In this document: positions 20,204-33,046 of the stretch, in pieces
Numbering within the stretch: the first letter of the stretch is position 1
How the letters are laid out: every line of letters starts with the position of its first letter
Assembly (NCBI RefSeq): GCF_010882125.1
Contig: NZ_JAAGVZ010000018.1
Coordinates: 1 to 64,000, forward strand
Length of the DNA stretch: 64,000 nucleotides
Reading direction: 5' to 3'
Source of the DNA: Peribacillus alkalitolerans
GTDB taxonomy: Bacteria > Bacillota > Bacilli > Bacillales > DSM-1321
Position numbers and translations under genes: made by a program
Notes under the pieces: model-generated
Told to the model about the DNA's origin: nothing
Seen by the model: the letters and a program-made list of their open reading frames with translations, nothing else
The model's database searches: none

Positions 20204-20704
20204 ATGAGCAGCGCTATTGAAACTAAAAAGGTAATCGTTAATGAGATTGCTGAAAAGTTCAAAACTAGTAAAACGGCAGTTGTTGTTGACTACCGTGGAT
20301 TGAAAGTTGCTGAAGTCACTGAACTTCGTAAACAACTTCGTGATGCTGGCGTAGAATTCAAAGTTTACAAAAATACTTTGACTCGTCGTGCTACGGAAGC
20401 TGTTGAACTAGGTGGATTAAATGATGCACTTACTGGTCCAAATGCGATTGCGTTCTCTGCTGACGACGTAGTTGCTCCTGCGAAAATCCTTAATGATTTC
20501 GCAAAGAAACACACTGCATTAGAAATTAAAGCTGGTGTAATCGAAGGAAACGTTGCTTCTGCTGAAGATGTTAAAGCTCTTGCAGAACTTCCATCCCGCG
20601 AAGGCTTACTTTCTATGTTGCTTAGCGTTCTTCAAGCTCCAATCCGCAACTTCGCACTTGTTACGAAGGCAGTATCAGAGCAAAAAGAAGAGCAAGGTGC
20701 ATAA
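20204..20704 (+). CDS. rplJ: Ribosomal protein uL10
   Basis: L10 (166 aa) anchors the L7/L12 dimers to the ribosome. The N-terminal rRNA-binding domain ([29 protein letters not shown]) and the C-terminal helix for L12 are complete. ATG 20204 follows AGGAGGTG; the longer in-frame extension to 20159 lies within the leader and is rejected. Confidence 0.97.
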   Translation: MSSAIETKKVIVNEIAEKFKTSKTAVVVDYRGLKVAEVTELRKQLRDAGVEFKVYKNTLTRRATEAVELGGLNDALTGPNAIAFSADDVVAPAKILNDFAKKHTALEIKAGVIEGNVASAEDVKALAELPSREGLLSMLLSVLQAPIRNFALVTKAVSEQKEEQGA

Positions 20705-20771
20705 TTACAAATTAGCATCTAAATGTACCAACCAAAAACTAATTTCCTAAAAACTAAGGAGGAACAATACA

Positions 20772-21137
20772 ATGACTAAAGAACAAATCATTGAAGCAGT
20801 TAAAAACATGACTGTTTTAGAATTAAATGACCTTGTAAAAGCAATCGAAGAAGAGTTTGGTGTAACTGCTGCTGCTCCTGTAGCAATGATGGGTGGAGCT
20901 GGAGCTGGTGAAGCTGCTGCTGAACAAACAGAATTCAACGTAGTATTGGCTTCTGCTGGAGATCAAAAAATTAAAGTTATCAAAGTTGTTCGTGAACTTA
21001 CAGGTCTTGGCCTTAAAGAAGCGAAAGAACTTGTTGACAACACTCCAAAAGCAATTAAAGAAGGCGTTACTAAAGAAGAAGCTGAAGAAGTTAAAGCTAA
21101 GCTTGAAGAAGTTGGAGCAAACGTTGAAGTTAAGTAA
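20772..21137 (+). CDS. rplL: Ribosomal protein bL12 (L7/L12)
   Basis: The 121-residue stalk protein recruits translation GTPases. It has the N-terminal dimer domain, an Ala/Gly-rich hinge (near 35-52, with [17 protein letters not shown]) and the C-terminal factor-binding domain ([20 protein letters not shown]). AAGGAGGAA precedes the ATG, and a strong terminator follows. Confidence 0.98.
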   Translation: MTKEQIIEAVKNMTVLELNDLVKAIEEEFGVTAAAPVAMMGGAGAGEAAAEQTEFNVVLASAGDQKIKVIKVVRELTGLGLKEAKELVDNTPKAIKEGVTKEEAEEVKAKLEEVGANVEVK

Positions 21138-21153
21138 TATCGCATAATTAAAA

Positions 21154-21179
21154 GCTCGCTGATTTCAGCGGGCTTTTTT
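21154..21179 (+). terminator. Terminator of the rplJL operon
   Basis: GCTCGCTG (21154-21161), loop ATTT, CAGCGGGC (21166-21173), then TTTTTT. Confidence 0.93.
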
Positions 21180-21253
21180 AATCAATATAATTCTTCCATC
21201 TTTCTTCGAAAAGATTTCTCTTCACATGATCCTTTCAAAAGGAGGAGTATCCA

Positions 21254-21859
21254 TTGACAGAACATTATTACTCCAAAAACCCAAACATAGAAAGTCGACC
21301 GAAATATTGGGATTTCACCCTTAGAGGCCTATCACTTAAGTTTAAAACCGATAACGGTGTATTCTCTAAAAATGAAGTAGACTTTGGATCCCGATTATTA
21401 ATAGAAACATTTAGTATGCCTGAGGGTGTAGATGGTGACATCCTAGATGTCGGGTGTGGATATGGACCAATTGGATTGACGCTTGGAAAGTTATATCCTG
21501 ACCGTCATGTTGAAATGGTAGATGTAAATGATAGAGCGATTGAGTTGGCGAAACATAATGCCCAAGCTAACGCGATTATGAATGTAAACATTCACGAAAG
21601 TAATGTGTACGAAAAAATCGAAGGAAGCAGGTATGCTGCTATCTTATCCAATCCACCAATACGAGCTGGTAAAAGTGTGGTTCACTCTATCTTATCTGAA
21701 AGCTACAACCATTTAGTTGAGGATGGGGAGCTTTGGATTGTGATCCAAAAGAAACAGGGAGCTCCATCGGCTATGGCGAAAATGGAAGAGATTTTTGGCA
21801 ATGTTGAGATAGTGGAAAAGAAAAAAGGATATTTTATTCTTTTCTCTAAAAAAAATTGA
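21254..21859 (+). CDS. ybxB: RsmC-like class I methyltransferase (YbxB family)
   Basis: The 201-residue protein has the SAM-binding motif DILDVGCGYGPIGL and the catalytic NPPIRAGK, typical of N2-guanine rRNA methyltransferases of the RsmC group; a 16S rRNA target is inferred from the family. The start is TTG at 21254 behind GGAGGAG. It sits after the rplL terminator as in B. subtilis. Its stop codon overlaps the -35 of the rpoB promoter. Confidence 0.9.
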   Translation: MTEHYYSKNPNIESRPKYWDFTLRGLSLKFKTDNGVFSKNEVDFGSRLLIETFSMPEGVDGDILDVGCGYGPIGLTLGKLYPDRHVEMVDVNDRAIELAKHNAQANAIMNVNIHESNVYEKIEGSRYAAILSNPPIRAGKSVVHSILSESYNHLVEDGELWIVIQKKQGAPSAMAKMEEIFGNVEIVEKKKGYFILFSKKN

Positions 21860-21884
21860 CTTGATTTTTTTGCTATGTTAGTAT
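21856..21884 (+). promoter_or_regulatory. Promoter of rpoB-rpoC
   Basis: -35 TTGACT (21856-21861), a 17-bp spacer, and extended -10 TGT-TAGTAT (21876-21884). The leader to rpoB is about 215 bases, AT-rich and without a clear terminator. Confidence 0.7.
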
Positions 21885-22106
21885 TATAAAATGCATATAT
21901 ATACTTTCCTTTTCTATGCCTATTTTTAGCTATTTCCTAAAATTAATAGTATAAGAATTGGCTAAACTGGGAAAAATATATAAATAATAGTGCGTTTTAT
22001 GTGAAATATGGTTTTGAAATATAAACCATTTTCTTTTTGTCTAAGGAAATTTTATGTTTCTTTAGATGATAGATCCTTATAATGCTTGATTTGAGGGGTG
22101 AATCTG

Positions 22107-25100
22107 TTGACAGGTCAACTTGTTCAGTATGGACGACACCGCCAACGCAGAAGTTATGCACGAATTAGCGAGGTTTTAGAGTTACCAAACCTTATTGAAA
22201 TCCAAACTTCTTCCAATCAATGGTTCTTGGATGAAGGATTACGTGAAATGTTCCAGGATATTTCACCTATCGAGGATTTCACGGGTAATCTTTCGCTTGA
22301 ATTTATCGATTATAGCCTCGGAGATTCAAAATACTCCGTGGAAGAGTCGAAAGAGCGAGATGTTACATATTCTGCACCACTTCGTGTGAAGGTCCGTCTT
22401 GTTAATAAAGAAACAGGGGAAGTAAAAGACCAAGATGTATTCATGGGTGACTTTCCTTTAATGACGGAAACAGGCACATTTATCATTAACGGAGCAGAAC
22501 GCGTTATCGTTTCTCAGTTAGTTCGTTCTCCAAGTGTGTATTTCAGTAAAAAAATTGATAAAAATGGTAAAAGAGGCTTCACAGCAACGGTCATTCCAAA
22601 CCGTGGTGCTTGGCTTGAATATGAGACAGATGCTAAAGATGTTGTGTATGTGAGAATTGACCGTACAAGAAAGCTTCCTGTAACAGTTCTATTACGCGCA
22701 TTAGGTTTTGGCTCTGATCAAGAAATCATCGATTTAATCGGTGACAATGAATATATCAGAAATACGCTAGAAAAAGATAACACAGAAAGCACTGATAAAG
22801 CATTGCTAGAAATTTACGAGCGTCTACGTCCTGGTGAACCACCAACGGTAGAAAATGCAAAAAGCTTACTTGTGTCACGCTTCTTCGATCCAAAGCGTTA
22901 TGATTTAGCTAATGTTGGTCGTTATAAAATCAACAAAAAGCTTCATATTAAAAATCGCCTATTCAATCAACGTATTGCTGAAACATTAGTTGATCCTGAA
23001 ACAGGTGAAATTATTGTTGAAAAAGGAACACTTCTAGACCGTCGTACACTAGACCGTATTATTCCGCATCTAGAGGCAGGCATTGGTTCAAAAGATGTCA
23101 CTCTTGTAGGTGGAGTAGTAGATGAAGATGTTCGTGTTCAATCAATTAAAACTTTCGCACCTGGGGATGTAGATGGTGAAAAGGAAATTAATATTATTGG
23201 GAATGCAAACGTAATCGAGCAGATCAAGAATATTACACCTGCTGATATTGTTGCTTCCATTAGTTATTTCTTCAACCTACTTCACTCTGTTGGTGATACA
23301 GATGATATCGACCATTTAGGTAACCGCCGCCTTCGTTCAGTAGGTGAGTTGTTACAAAATCAATTCCGTATCGGTCTTTCCCGTATGGAACGTGTTGTCC
23401 GTGAAAGAATGTCTATCCAAGACACAAACACGATTACACCACAACAATTAATTAACATCCGTCCTGTTATCGCTTCTATTAAAGAGTTCTTTGGAAGCTC
23501 ACAGTTATCACAGTTCATGGACCAAACAAACCCGCTTGCAGAGCTTACTCATAAGCGTCGTTTGTCTGCTTTAGGACCTGGTGGTTTAACGCGTGAGCGC
23601 GCAGGCTTTGAAGTGCGTGACGTTCACTATTCTCACTATGGTCGTATGTGTCCAATCGAAACGCCGGAGGGCCCAAACATCGGTTTGATTAACTCCCTAT
23701 CCAGCTTCGCAAAAGTAAACCGTTTTGGATTCATCGAAACACCATACAGACGCGTGGATCCTGAAACAGGTAAAGTAACAGGTAAGATTGATTACTTAAC
23801 TGCGGACGAAGAAGATTTATACGTAGTGGCTCAAGCGAATGTTCGTCTATCTGATGACGGTTCATTCCTTGATGAAGAAGTAGTTGCTCGTTTCCGTGGT
23901 GAAAACACGGTTGTAGCGCGTGACCGTGTAGATTACATGGATGTATCGCCGAAGCAGGTTGTATCTGCCGCGACAGCATGTATTCCGTTCTTAGAAAATG
24001 ATGACTCCAACCGTGCCCTAATGGGAGCGAACATGCAACGTCAGGCTGTTCCTTTGATGCAGCCAGAAGCTCCAATTGTTGGTACTGGTATGGAATATGT
24101 TTCTGCAAAAGACTCCGGTGCTGCTGTAATTTGTAAGCACGAAGGTATTGTAGAGCATGTTGAATCAAGGGAAGTCTGGGTTCGTCGTGTAAAAGAAGTG
24201 GACGGACAAGAAGTAAAAGGCGATCTTGATAAGTATCGTATGTTAAAGTTTATTCGTTCCAACCAAGGAACTTGTTATAATCAACGCCCAATCGTAAGTG
24301 TTGGCAACCGAGTAGTAAAAGGTGAAATCCTTGCTGATGGACCTTCAATGGAGAAGGGTGAATTGGCATTAGGCCGTAACGTACTAGTTGCGTTCATGAC
24401 CTGGGATGGCTATAACTATGAAGATGCGATCATCATGAGTGAGCGACTAGTAAAAGATGATGTTTACACTTCAATTCATATTGAAGAATATGAATCAGAG
24501 TCTCGTGATACGAAGCTTGGACCTGAGGAAATCACTCGTGATATTCCAAACGTAGGGGAAGATGCACTTCGCAATCTAGATGAGCGTGGAATTGTCCGTG
24601 TCGGAGCTGAAGTAAAAGACGGAGATTTGTTAGTTGGTAAAGTAACACCAAAAGGTGTAACAGAACTGACGGCAGAAGAACGTCTTCTACATGCGATTTT
24701 CGGTGAAAAGGCTCGTGAAGTTCGTGATACTTCTCTTCGTGTACCTCATGGAGGAGGCGGAATCGTACTTGACGTGAAAGTCTTTAATCGTGAAGATGGC
24801 GATGAGTTACCACCAGGTGTCAATCAGTTAGTACGTGCGTACATCGTTCAAAAACGTAAAATCTCTGAAGGGGATAAAATGGCAGGACGCCATGGTAATA
24901 AAGGGGTTATCTCCCGTATCCTTCCTGAAGAAGACATGCCGTATTTACCAGATGGTACACCTGTTGATATCATGTTAAATCCGTTGGGCGTACCTTCACG
25001 TATGAACATCGGTCAGGTATTGGAGTTGCATCTTGGAATGGCAGCTCGTGCATTGGGAATCCATGTGGCTTCACCAGTATTCGATGGTGCTCGCGAGGAA

Positions 25101-25673
25101 GATGTATGGTCTACTATTGAAGAGGCTGGCATGGCTCGTGATGCTAAGACTGTATTATACGATGGCCGTTCGGGTGAACCGTTTGATAACCGTGTATCCG
25201 TCGGTGTCATGTATATGATTAAACTTGCTCACATGGTTGACGATAAGTTACATGCTCGTTCAACTGGTCCTTACTCACTTGTTACTCAACAACCGCTTGG
25301 AGGTAAAGCTCAATTCGGTGGACAACGTTTCGGTGAGATGGAGGTTTGGGCACTTGAAGCATATGGTGCGGCATACACTCTACAAGAAATTCTTACTGTC
25401 AAATCCGACGATGTCGTTGGTCGTGTGAAGACATACGAAGCAATTGTTAAGGGTGAAAATGTACCAGAACCAGGTGTTCCTGAATCATTCAAAGTATTAA
25501 TTAAAGAGCTTCAAAGCTTAGGTATGGATGTTAAAATCCTATCAAGTGATGATAAAGAAATCGAAATGCGTGATACAGAAGATGACGAAGACATTCACCA
25601 GGCGGATGCTTTATCATTAGAACCGGAAATTAAAACCGACTCTGTACCTCTTGAGGAAACAGAAGTTAAATAA
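22107..25673 (+). CDS. rpoB: RNA polymerase beta subunit
   Basis: The beta subunit of 1188 residues is complete and of normal length. The rifampicin pocket reads [15 protein letters not shown] and [14 protein letters not shown], the susceptible wild-type form. Other landmarks are [17 protein letters not shown] and [12 protein letters not shown]. The start is TTG at 22107 ([17 protein letters not shown]), with GAGGGGTG at 22094-22100 as Shine-Dalgarno; the GTG at 22098 is part of that site. rpoC follows after 56 bases on the same transcript. Confidence 0.98.
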   Translation: MTGQLVQYGRHRQRRSYARISEVLELPNLIEIQTSSNQWFLDEGLREMFQDISPIEDFTGNLSLEFIDYSLGDSKYSVEESKERDVTYSAPLRVKVRLVNKETGEVKDQDVFMGDFPLMTETGTFIINGAERVIVSQLVRSPSVYFSKKIDKNGKRGFTATVIPNRGAWLEYETDAKDVVYVRIDRTRKLPVTVLLRALGFGSDQEIIDLIGDNEYIRNTLEKDNTESTDKALLEIYERLRPGEPPTVENAKSLLVSRFFDPKRYDLANVGRYKINKKLHIKNRLFNQRIAETLVDPETGEIIVEKGTLLDRRTLDRIIPHLEAGIGSKDVTLVGGVVDEDVRVQSIKTFAPGDVDGEKEINIIGNANVIEQIKNITPADIVASISYFFNLLHSVGDTDDIDHLGNRRLRSVGELLQNQFRIGLSRMERVVRERMSIQDTNTITPQQLINIRPVIASIKEFFGSSQLSQFMDQTNPLAELTHKRRLSALGPGGLTRERAGFEVRDVHYSHYGRMCPIETPEGPNIGLINSLSSFAKVNRFGFIETPYRRVDPETGKVTGKIDYLTADEEDLYVVAQANVRLSDDGSFLDEEVVARFRGENTVVARDRVDYMDVSPKQVVSAATACIPFLENDDSNRALMGANMQRQAVPLMQPEAPIVGTGMEYVSAKDSGAAVICKHEGIVEHVESREVWVRRVKEVDGQEVKGDLDKYRMLKFIRSNQGTCYNQRPIVSVGNRVVKGEILADGPSMEKGELALGRNVLVAFMTWDGYNYEDAIIMSERLVKDDVYTSIHIEEYESESRDTKLGPEEITRDIPNVGEDALRNLDERGIVRVGAEVKDGDLLVGKVTPKGVTELTAEERLLHAIFGEKAREVRDTSLRVPHGGGGIVLDVKVFNREDGDELPPGVNQLVRAYIVQKRKISEGDKMAGRHGNKGVISRILPEEDMPYLPDGTPVDIMLNPLGVPSRMNIGQVLELHLGMAARALGIHVASPVFDGAREEDVWSTIEEAGMARDAKTVLYDGRSGEPFDNRVSVGVMYMIKLAHMVDDKLHARSTGPYSLVTQQPLGGKAQFGGQRFGEMEVWALEAYGAAYTLQEILTVKSDDVVGRVKTYEAIVKGENVPEPGVPESFKVLIKELQSLGMDVKILSSDDKEIEMRDTEDDEDIHQADALSLEPEIKTDSVPLEETEVK

Positions 25674-25729
25674 CCTTTCACTATAGGCATTAAGGGTATA
25701 ACCTGGAGATAATAAGGGAGGTAGGCCCC

Positions 25730-28700
25730 TTGATAGACGTTAATAATTTTGAGTATATGAAAATTGGTCTAGCTTCACCCGACAAGATTCGTTCTTGGTC
25801 ATTTGGTGAAGTGAAAAAACCGGAAACAATCAACTATCGTACGTTGAAACCGGAAAAAGACGGTTTGTTCTGCGAGCGTATTTTCGGTCCACAAAAGGAC
25901 TGGGAATGTCACTGTGGAAAATATAAACGTGTTCGTTATAAAGGCGTTGTCTGCGACCGATGCGGAGTAGAAGTTACTCGTGCAAAAGTTCGTCGTGAGC
26001 GCATGGGACACATCGAGCTTGCTGCTCCTGTATCCCACATTTGGTATTTCAAAGGTATTCCAAGCCGTATGGGACTTGTCCTTGACATGTCCCCTAGGGC
26101 CCTAGAAGAAGTTATTTATTTCGCGTCTTATGTTGTAACTGAATCTGGTGATACAGCATTAGATAAGAAGCAACTTCTTTCAGAAAAAGAATACCGTGCT
26201 TATCGTGAAAAATACGGAAATAAGTTCCAAGCATCAATGGGTGCTGAAGCAATTCGTAAGCTTCTTTCAGACATTGACACTGAAAAAGAGGTTGAGGTCT
26301 TAAAAGAAGAGCTTAAGACTGCACAGGGACAACGCCGTACAAGAGCGATTAAGCGTTTGGAAGTGTTAGAAGCATTCCGTAACTCTGGAAATGAACCTTC
26401 TTGGATGATCTTAGAGGTTCTACCGGTAATCCCGCCAGAATTACGTCCAATGGTGCAATTAGATGGTGGACGTTTCGCAACATCCGACCTCAATGATTTA
26501 TATCGTCGAGTAATTAACCGTAACAATCGTTTGAAGCGTTTATTAGATTTAGGCGCTCCAAGCATTATTGTTCAAAATGAGAAGCGTATGCTTCAAGAAG
26601 CTGTTGATGCATTGATCGACAATGGTCGTCGTGGCCGACCTGTAACTGGACCGGGTAACCGTCCATTGAAATCTTTGTCCCATATGCTGAAAGGGAAGCA
26701 AGGGCGCTTCCGTCAAAACTTACTTGGTAAACGTGTAGACTATTCAGGTCGTTCCGTTATCGTAGTAGGTCCAAACTTAAAAATGTACCAATGTGGTCTT
26801 CCGAAAGAAATGGCTTTGGAATTGTTCAAACCATTCGTCATGAAAGAGCTTGTAGGCAAAGGTCTTGCGCATAATATCAAGTCTGCTAAGAGAAAGATCG
26901 AAAGACTTTCACCTGATGTATGGGATGTACTAGAATCTGTTATTAAGGAGCATCCAGTTCTATTGAACCGTGCCCCTACTCTACACAGATTGGGTATCCA
27001 AGCATTTGAACCAACATTGGTAGAAGGCCGTGCAATCCGTCTTCATCCACTTGTATGTACTGCATACAATGCGGACTTTGACGGTGACCAAATGGCTGTC
27101 CACGTTCCACTTTCATCTGAAGCACAAGCAGAAGCTCGTCTTCTTATGTTGGCGGCACAAAATATCTTGAACCCTAAAGATGGAAAACCTGTTGTTACAC
27201 CATCACAGGATATGGTATTAGGAAACTACTACTTAACCCTGGAAAGAGCAGGAGCAGTCGGTGAGGGAATGGTGTTTAAAGATACAAACGAAGCACTTAT
27301 TGCATATCAAAATGGATATGTACACTTGCATACGCGTGTAGCAGTACATGCCTCAACTTTAAATAACCAAACATTCACTGAAGAACAAAAGCAAATGCTA
27401 TTGATGACAACAGTAGGGAAGTTGATATTCAATGAAATCCTTCCTGAAACTTTCCCTTACATCAATGAGCCTACAAAAGAAAACTTAGAGGTGAAAACAC
27501 CTGAGCGTTTCTTCATTGAAAAGGGTCAAAACGTAAAAGAAACTATTGCGGCGCAACCAATCATTGAGCCGTTTAAAAAGAAAATCCTTGGTAACATTAT
27601 TGCGGAAGTATTCAAACGTTTCAAAATCACTGAGACGTCTAAGATGCTTGACCGCATGAAAGACCTTGGATTCAGACATTCCACAAAAGCTGGTATTACA
27701 GTTGGTGTGGCAGATATCGTAGTATTGAAGGAAAAGAATGTTATTATCGAAGAAGCTCAAACAAAAGTAGATAACGTTATGAAGCAATTCAGACGTGGAT
27801 TAATTACTGAAGATGAGCGTTATGATCGTGTAATTTCAATCTGGAGTATTGCTAAGGATGATATTCAAGCAAAACTGATGAAGTCCTTGGATAACCGTAA
27901 CCCTATCTTTATGATGAGTGATTCAGGTGCCCGTGGTAACGCATCTAACTTTACACAGTTAGCTGGTATGCGTGGTCTGATGGCCAACCCGGCTGGCCGA
28001 ATCATTGAACTTCCTATCAAATCAAGTTTCCGTGAAGGTCTGACTGTACTAGAGTACTTCATTTCTACACATGGAGCGCGTAAAGGACTTGCTGATACAG
28101 CCCTAAAAACTGCAGACTCAGGTTACCTAACTCGACGTCTCGTTGACGTTGCCCAGGACGTAATTGTTCGTGATGACGACTGTGGAACTGACCGTGGATT
28201 ACGCGTCGAAGCCTTGAGAGATGGAACAGAAATCATCGAACGTCTTGAAGAGCGTTTAATTGGAAGATATGCTAGAAGATCAATCAAACACCCTGAAACA
28301 AAAGAAATTATTGTTCCAGAAAACGGATTGATCACAGAAGATCTTGCGATACAAATTGAAGAACTTGGCATTCAGTCTGTATGGATTCGTTCTGCATTTA
28401 CATGTAACACTCGTCATGGTGTATGTAAGAAATGTTATGGACGTAACCTAGCTACTGGCCAAGAGGTTGAAGTTGGTGAGGCTGTAGGTATTATCGCTGC
28501 ACAATCCATCGGGGAACCAGGAACGCAGTTAACAATGCGTACCTTCCATACAGGTGGGGTTGCTGGAGACGATATCACTCAAGGTTTACCGCGTATTCAA
28601 GAAATCTTCGAAGCGAGAAATCCAAAGGGGCAAGCAGTTATTTCTGAAATTGATGGTACGATAATTGCGATCAATGAAGGAAAAGACAAGCAACAGGAGA

Positions 28701-29329
28701 TTGTTGTTCAAGGTGAAGTTGAATCTAGAACATATACAGCTCCATATACAGCTCGTCTTAAAGTGACTGTCGACTCTAAAATCGCTCGTGGTCAAGAAAT
28801 GACTGAAGGGTCTATCGATCCTAAAGAGTTATTAAAAATTAAAGATACTCTTGCTGTACAAGAATACTTGCTACGTGAAGTACAACGTGTTTACCGTATG
28901 CAAGGGGTAGAAATTGGGGATAAGCACGTAGAAGTAATGGTTCGTCAAATGCTTCGTAAAATTCGAGTGCTTGATGCTGGTGAAACTGATGTATTACCAG
29001 GAACATTACTGGATATCCACCAATTTACAGATGCAAATACAAATGCTCTTCTTGAAGGTAAAATTCCTGCTACAGGAAGACCGATCCTTCTTGGTATTAC
29101 AAAAGCTTCTCTTGAAACAGACTCCTTCTTGTCTGCGGCATCCTTCCAAGAAACTACGAGAGTTCTTACGGATGCGGCGATCAAAGGCAAGCGTGATGAG
29201 CTACTTGGTCTTAAGGAAAATGTTATCATTGGTAAGTTAGTACCAGCTGGAACTGGAATGCAGCGCTACCGCAAAGCAACTCCAGTATTCGCAGAGGAAT
29301 CAAATGAAGATGCTATCACTGTTGAATAA
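25730..29329 (+). CDS. rpoC: RNA polymerase beta' subunit
   Basis: The beta' subunit of 1199 residues carries the catalytic magnesium loop [12 protein letters not shown]. The N-terminal zinc site ([20 protein letters not shown]) and the second zinc site ([13 protein letters not shown]) are intact, as is the bridge-helix region ([15 protein letters not shown]). It starts at TTG 25730 after GGGAGG. A 12-bp hairpin follows the stop. Confidence 0.98.
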   Translation: MIDVNNFEYMKIGLASPDKIRSWSFGEVKKPETINYRTLKPEKDGLFCERIFGPQKDWECHCGKYKRVRYKGVVCDRCGVEVTRAKVRRERMGHIELAAPVSHIWYFKGIPSRMGLVLDMSPRALEEVIYFASYVVTESGDTALDKKQLLSEKEYRAYREKYGNKFQASMGAEAIRKLLSDIDTEKEVEVLKEELKTAQGQRRTRAIKRLEVLEAFRNSGNEPSWMILEVLPVIPPELRPMVQLDGGRFATSDLNDLYRRVINRNNRLKRLLDLGAPSIIVQNEKRMLQEAVDALIDNGRRGRPVTGPGNRPLKSLSHMLKGKQGRFRQNLLGKRVDYSGRSVIVVGPNLKMYQCGLPKEMALELFKPFVMKELVGKGLAHNIKSAKRKIERLSPDVWDVLESVIKEHPVLLNRAPTLHRLGIQAFEPTLVEGRAIRLHPLVCTAYNADFDGDQMAVHVPLSSEAQAEARLLMLAAQNILNPKDGKPVVTPSQDMVLGNYYLTLERAGAVGEGMVFKDTNEALIAYQNGYVHLHTRVAVHASTLNNQTFTEEQKQMLLMTTVGKLIFNEILPETFPYINEPTKENLEVKTPERFFIEKGQNVKETIAAQPIIEPFKKKILGNIIAEVFKRFKITETSKMLDRMKDLGFRHSTKAGITVGVADIVVLKEKNVIIEEAQTKVDNVMKQFRRGLITEDERYDRVISIWSIAKDDIQAKLMKSLDNRNPIFMMSDSGARGNASNFTQLAGMRGLMANPAGRIIELPIKSSFREGLTVLEYFISTHGARKGLADTALKTADSGYLTRRLVDVAQDVIVRDDDCGTDRGLRVEALRDGTEIIERLEERLIGRYARRSIKHPETKEIIVPENGLITEDLAIQIEELGIQSVWIRSAFTCNTRHGVCKKCYGRNLATGQEVEVGEAVGIIAAQSIGEPGTQLTMRTFHTGGVAGDDITQGLPRIQEIFEARNPKGQAVISEIDGTIIAINEGKDKQQEIVVQGEVESRTYTAPYTARLKVTVDSKIARGQEMTEGSIDPKELLKIKDTLAVQEYLLREVQRVYRMQGVEIGDKHVEVMVRQMLRKIRVLDAGETDVLPGTLLDIHQFTDANTNALLEGKIPATGRPILLGITKASLETDSFLSAASFQETTRVLTDAAIKGKRDELLGLKENVIIGKLVPAGTGMQRYRKATPVFAEESNEDAITVE

Positions 29330-29336
29330 ATAATAT

Positions 29337-29364
29337 ACAAGGCCGGTGTTTTCACCGGTCTTGT
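29337..29364 (+). terminator. Hairpin terminator after rpoC
   Basis: ACAAGGCCGGTG (29337-29348) pairs with CACCGGTCTTGT (29353-29364) around a TTTT loop, with one G-U pair. Only a weak T-rich tail (ATTTAT) follows, so termination may be partial. Confidence 0.65.
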
Positions 29365-29428
29365 ATTTATGAATTAAACCTTGAAACTTATATCTTTAAC
29401 AAATACACAAAAAAATATTTTGGTATAG

Positions 29429-29458
29429 TTGACATGTAAGTATAAAAGGTGTTATTAT
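29429..29458 (+). promoter_or_regulatory. Promoter before the L7Ae-like gene
   Basis: TTGACA (29429-29434), an 18-bp spacer and TATTAT (29453-29458). It may serve the L7Ae-like gene and the str genes behind it. Confidence 0.75.
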
Positions 29459-29504
29459 TGCAAAGGTGTTCCTATGATATCCTGTACCTTTGGAGGATTG
29501 ACAT

Positions 29505-29753
29505 ATGTCGTATGAAAAAGTCATACAGGCGAAAGAGATTGTTATAGGATCAAAACAAACAGCTAACGCATTAAGGAATCAGGAAGTTTCAGAGCTAATA
29601 ATAGCAAAGGACGCTGACATGAAATTGAAGGCGGACCTGGTGAAAATAGCATCAGAACAGAATGTGACCATAACATATGTTGACTCCATGCAAAAGCTTG
29701 GTAAAGCGTGCAAGATCGACGTAAAAGCTGCAGCTGTTGCAATTAAAAAGTAA
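29505..29753 (+). CDS. rplGB: L7Ae-family kink-turn binding protein (YbxF)
   Basis: The 82-residue protein belongs to the L7Ae/L30e family. The B. subtilis YbxF at this place binds RNA kink-turns in vitro and has a debated ribosome association. Visible family parts are GSKQTANALRNQEVSELIIAKDAD and the C-terminal VTITYVDSMQKLGKACKID. TTGGAGGATTGAC precedes the ATG. Confidence 0.92.
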   Translation: MSYEKVIQAKEIVIGSKQTANALRNQEVSELIIAKDADMKLKADLVKIASEQNVTITYVDSMQKLGKACKIDVKAAAVAIKK

Positions 29754-29757
29754 AACT

Positions 29758-29781
29758 GTTTTTGCGTTAAAATGCAAAAAC
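29758..29781 (+). other. 8-bp inverted repeat before rpsL
   Basis: GTTTTTGC (29758-29765) and GCAAAAAC (29774-29781) form a perfect stem; TTTGTTTTTG follows. It may be a weak terminator or attenuator between the L7Ae-like gene and rpsL. Confidence 0.45.
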
Positions 29782-29825
29782 TTTGTTTTTGCTCATTTTT
29801 GAACCACCTGGATGTGTGGGACTAG

Positions 29826-30275
<450 letters not shown>

Positions 30276-30278
30276 TAA

Positions 30279-30791
<513 letters not shown>

Positions 30792-30844
30792 GATCCAAAA
30801 AATAATAATAAAACCAAACTCATATAAGGAAGGAGAAAGACCCA

Positions 30845-32923
30845 ATGGCAAGAGAGTTCTCCTTAGAAAAAACACGTAATATTGGTATCATGGCTCACAT
30901 TGATGCTGGTAAAACAACAACTACTGAGCGTGTACTTTATTACACAGGTCGTATCCACAAAATTGGTGAAACACATGAAGGTGCTTCACAAATGGACTGG
31001 ATGGAACAAGAACAAGAGCGTGGTATCACAATCACTTCCGCTGCAACTACTGCACAATGGAAGAACCACCGCGTAAACATCATCGATACACCAGGACACG
31101 TAGACTTCACAGTTGAAGTTGAACGTTCCCTGCGTGTACTTGACGGTGCAGTAGCAGTACTTGATGCTCAATCTGGTGTTGAGCCTCAAACTGAGACTGT
31201 TTGGCGTCAAGCTACAACATATGGTGTACCACGTGTTGTATTCGTAAACAAAATGGACAAAATCGGTGCGGATTTCCTTTACTCTGTAAAGACTTTGCAT
31301 GATCGTCTACAAGCTAACGCACACCCAATCCAACTTCCAATCGGTGCTGAAGATCAATTCTCTGCTATCATTGACCTTGTAGAAATGAACGCAACTTTCT
31401 ACGGCAATGACCTAGGAACTGACATTGAAGTGCGAGAAATTCCAGAAGAACACATGGAATTAGCCCAAGAATGGCGCGAAAAGCTAGTTGAAGCGGTTGC
31501 TGAGCTTGATGAAGACTTAATGGAAAGATACCTTGGTGGAGAAGAAATCACTAACGAAGAGCTAAAAGCTGCTATTCGTAAAGGTACTGTTAATGTTGAA
31601 TTCTATCCTGTAATCTGTGGATCAGCTTTCAAAAACAAAGGTGTACAATTAATGCTTGATGCAGTTATTGAGTACCTTCCATCTCCAGTAGATGTACCTG
31701 CTATCAAAGGTACTCTTCCTGATTCAGATGAGGAAGTACTTCGTCCTTCTAGCGACGAAGCTCCATTCTCTGCATTAGCATTTAAAGTTATGACTGACCC
31801 TTATGTCGGGAAATTAACTTTCTTCCGTGTATACTCTGGTACATTGAGCTCAGGTTCTTATGTACAAAACTCTACTAAAGGTAAGCGTGAGCGTGTAGGA
31901 CGTATTCTACAAATGCATGCTAACTCTCGTGAAGAGATTTCAATGGTATACGCTGGAGACATCGCAGCTGCTGTAGGTCTTAAAGATACTACAACAGGTG
32001 ATACTCTATGTGATGAAAAGAACCTAGTAATCCTAGAGTCTATGCAATTCCCTGAGCCAGTTATCCAATTATCTGTTGAGCCGAAGTCAAAAGCAGACCA
32101 AGACAAAATGTCTACTGCTCTTCAAAAGCTTCAAGAGGAAGATCCTACTTTCCGTGCTCACACAGACCAAGAAACTGGACAAACTATCATCGCTGGTATG
32201 GGTGAGCTTCACCTTGATATCATCGTTGATCGTATGAGACGTGAATTCAAAGTAGAAGCTAACGTTGGTGCACCTCAGGTAGCATACCGTGAGACTTTCC
32301 GTGGAAGCGCACAAGTCGAAGGTAAATTCGCTCGTCAATCTGGTGGACGCGGTCAATTCGGTCACGTTTGGATTGAGTTCTCTCCTAACGAAGAAGGAAA
32401 AGGATTCGAGTTTGAAAATGGTATCGTAGGTGGAGTTGTTCCACGTGAATACATCCCTGCAGTACAAGCTGGTCTTGAAGATTCTCTTGATCGTGGTGTA
32501 CTTGCTGGTTACCCACTAGTTGACATCAAAGCAAGACTATTCGATGGTTCTTACCATGATGTTGACTCCAGTGAAATGGCGTTTAAAATTGCCGCTTCAA
32601 TGGCTCTTAAAAACGCAGCTACTAAATGTAAGCCTGTAATTCTTGAACCTATCATGAGGGTTGAAGTTGTTATCCCTGAAGAATATATGGGAGACATTAT
32701 GGGTGGTATTACTTCTCGTCGTGGACGTGTAGAAGGTATGGAAGCTCGCGGTAACGCACAAGTTGTTAAATCTATGGTTCCACTTTCTGAAATGTTTGGA
32801 TATGCAACATCCCTACGTTCTAACACACAAGGTCGTGGAGTATTCTCTATGCACTTCGATCACTACGAAGAAGTTCCAAAGAGCATTTCTGAGGAAATTA
32901 TCAAAAAAAATAAAGGTGAATAA
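30845..32923 (+). CDS. fusA: Elongation factor G
   Basis: EF-G (692 aa) drives ribosomal translocation by GTP hydrolysis. G1 [10 protein letters not shown], switch [10 protein letters not shown] and G4 NKMD are intact in domain I. Domain IV ([12 protein letters not shown]) and the C-terminal domain (MSPLS-like [11 protein letters not shown]) are complete. AAGGAGAAAG precedes the ATG. Confidence 0.99.
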   Translation: MAREFSLEKTRNIGIMAHIDAGKTTTTERVLYYTGRIHKIGETHEGASQMDWMEQEQERGITITSAATTAQWKNHRVNIIDTPGHVDFTVEVERSLRVLDGAVAVLDAQSGVEPQTETVWRQATTYGVPRVVFVNKMDKIGADFLYSVKTLHDRLQANAHPIQLPIGAEDQFSAIIDLVEMNATFYGNDLGTDIEVREIPEEHMELAQEWREKLVEAVAELDEDLMERYLGGEEITNEELKAAIRKGTVNVEFYPVICGSAFKNKGVQLMLDAVIEYLPSPVDVPAIKGTLPDSDEEVLRPSSDEAPFSALAFKVMTDPYVGKLTFFRVYSGTLSSGSYVQNSTKGKRERVGRILQMHANSREEISMVYAGDIAAAVGLKDTTTGDTLCDEKNLVILESMQFPEPVIQLSVEPKSKADQDKMSTALQKLQEEDPTFRAHTDQETGQTIIAGMGELHLDIIVDRMRREFKVEANVGAPQVAYRETFRGSAQVEGKFARQSGGRGQFGHVWIEFSPNEEGKGFEFENGIVGGVVPREYIPAVQAGLEDSLDRGVLAGYPLVDIKARLFDGSYHDVDSSEMAFKIAASMALKNAATKCKPVILEPIMRVEVVIPEEYMGDIMGGITSRRGRVEGMEARGNAQVVKSMVPLSEMFGYATSLRSNTQGRGVFSMHFDHYEEVPKSISEEIIKKNKGE

Positions 32924-32952
32924 TTGATTTTCGCCTCTTATTAAAGTATAAC
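32924..32952 (+). promoter_or_regulatory. Promoter of tuf
   Basis: TTGATT (32924-32929, just after the fusA stop), a 17-bp spacer and TATAAC (32947-32952). It gives EF-Tu an extra transcript in addition to read-through from the str operon. Confidence 0.7.
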
Positions 32953-32963
32953 TACTTATGTAA

Positions 32964-32993
32964 GCTATGAAAGCAGGTCTCTGCTTTCATAGC
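32964..32993 (+). other. Perfect 13-bp hairpin at the predicted 5' end of tuf mRNA
   Basis: GCTATGAAAGCAG (32964-32976) and CTGCTTTCATAGC (32981-32993) enclose a GTCT loop, with no T run after. It lies about 5 bases after the start expected from the tuf promoter, so it may shield the mRNA 5' end from 5'-dependent decay; it could instead partly stop fusA read-through. Confidence 0.6.
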
Positions 32994-33046
32994 AACATAT
33001 ACGATTTAAAAAATACTTACTTTTAAAAATCAAGGAGGAATTCCTA

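Noticed and set aside
23460-23600. Rifampicin- or streptomycin-resistance changes in rpoB and rpsL
   Set aside because: The rpoB pocket ([15 protein letters not shown]) and the rpsL loops have the wild-type residues.
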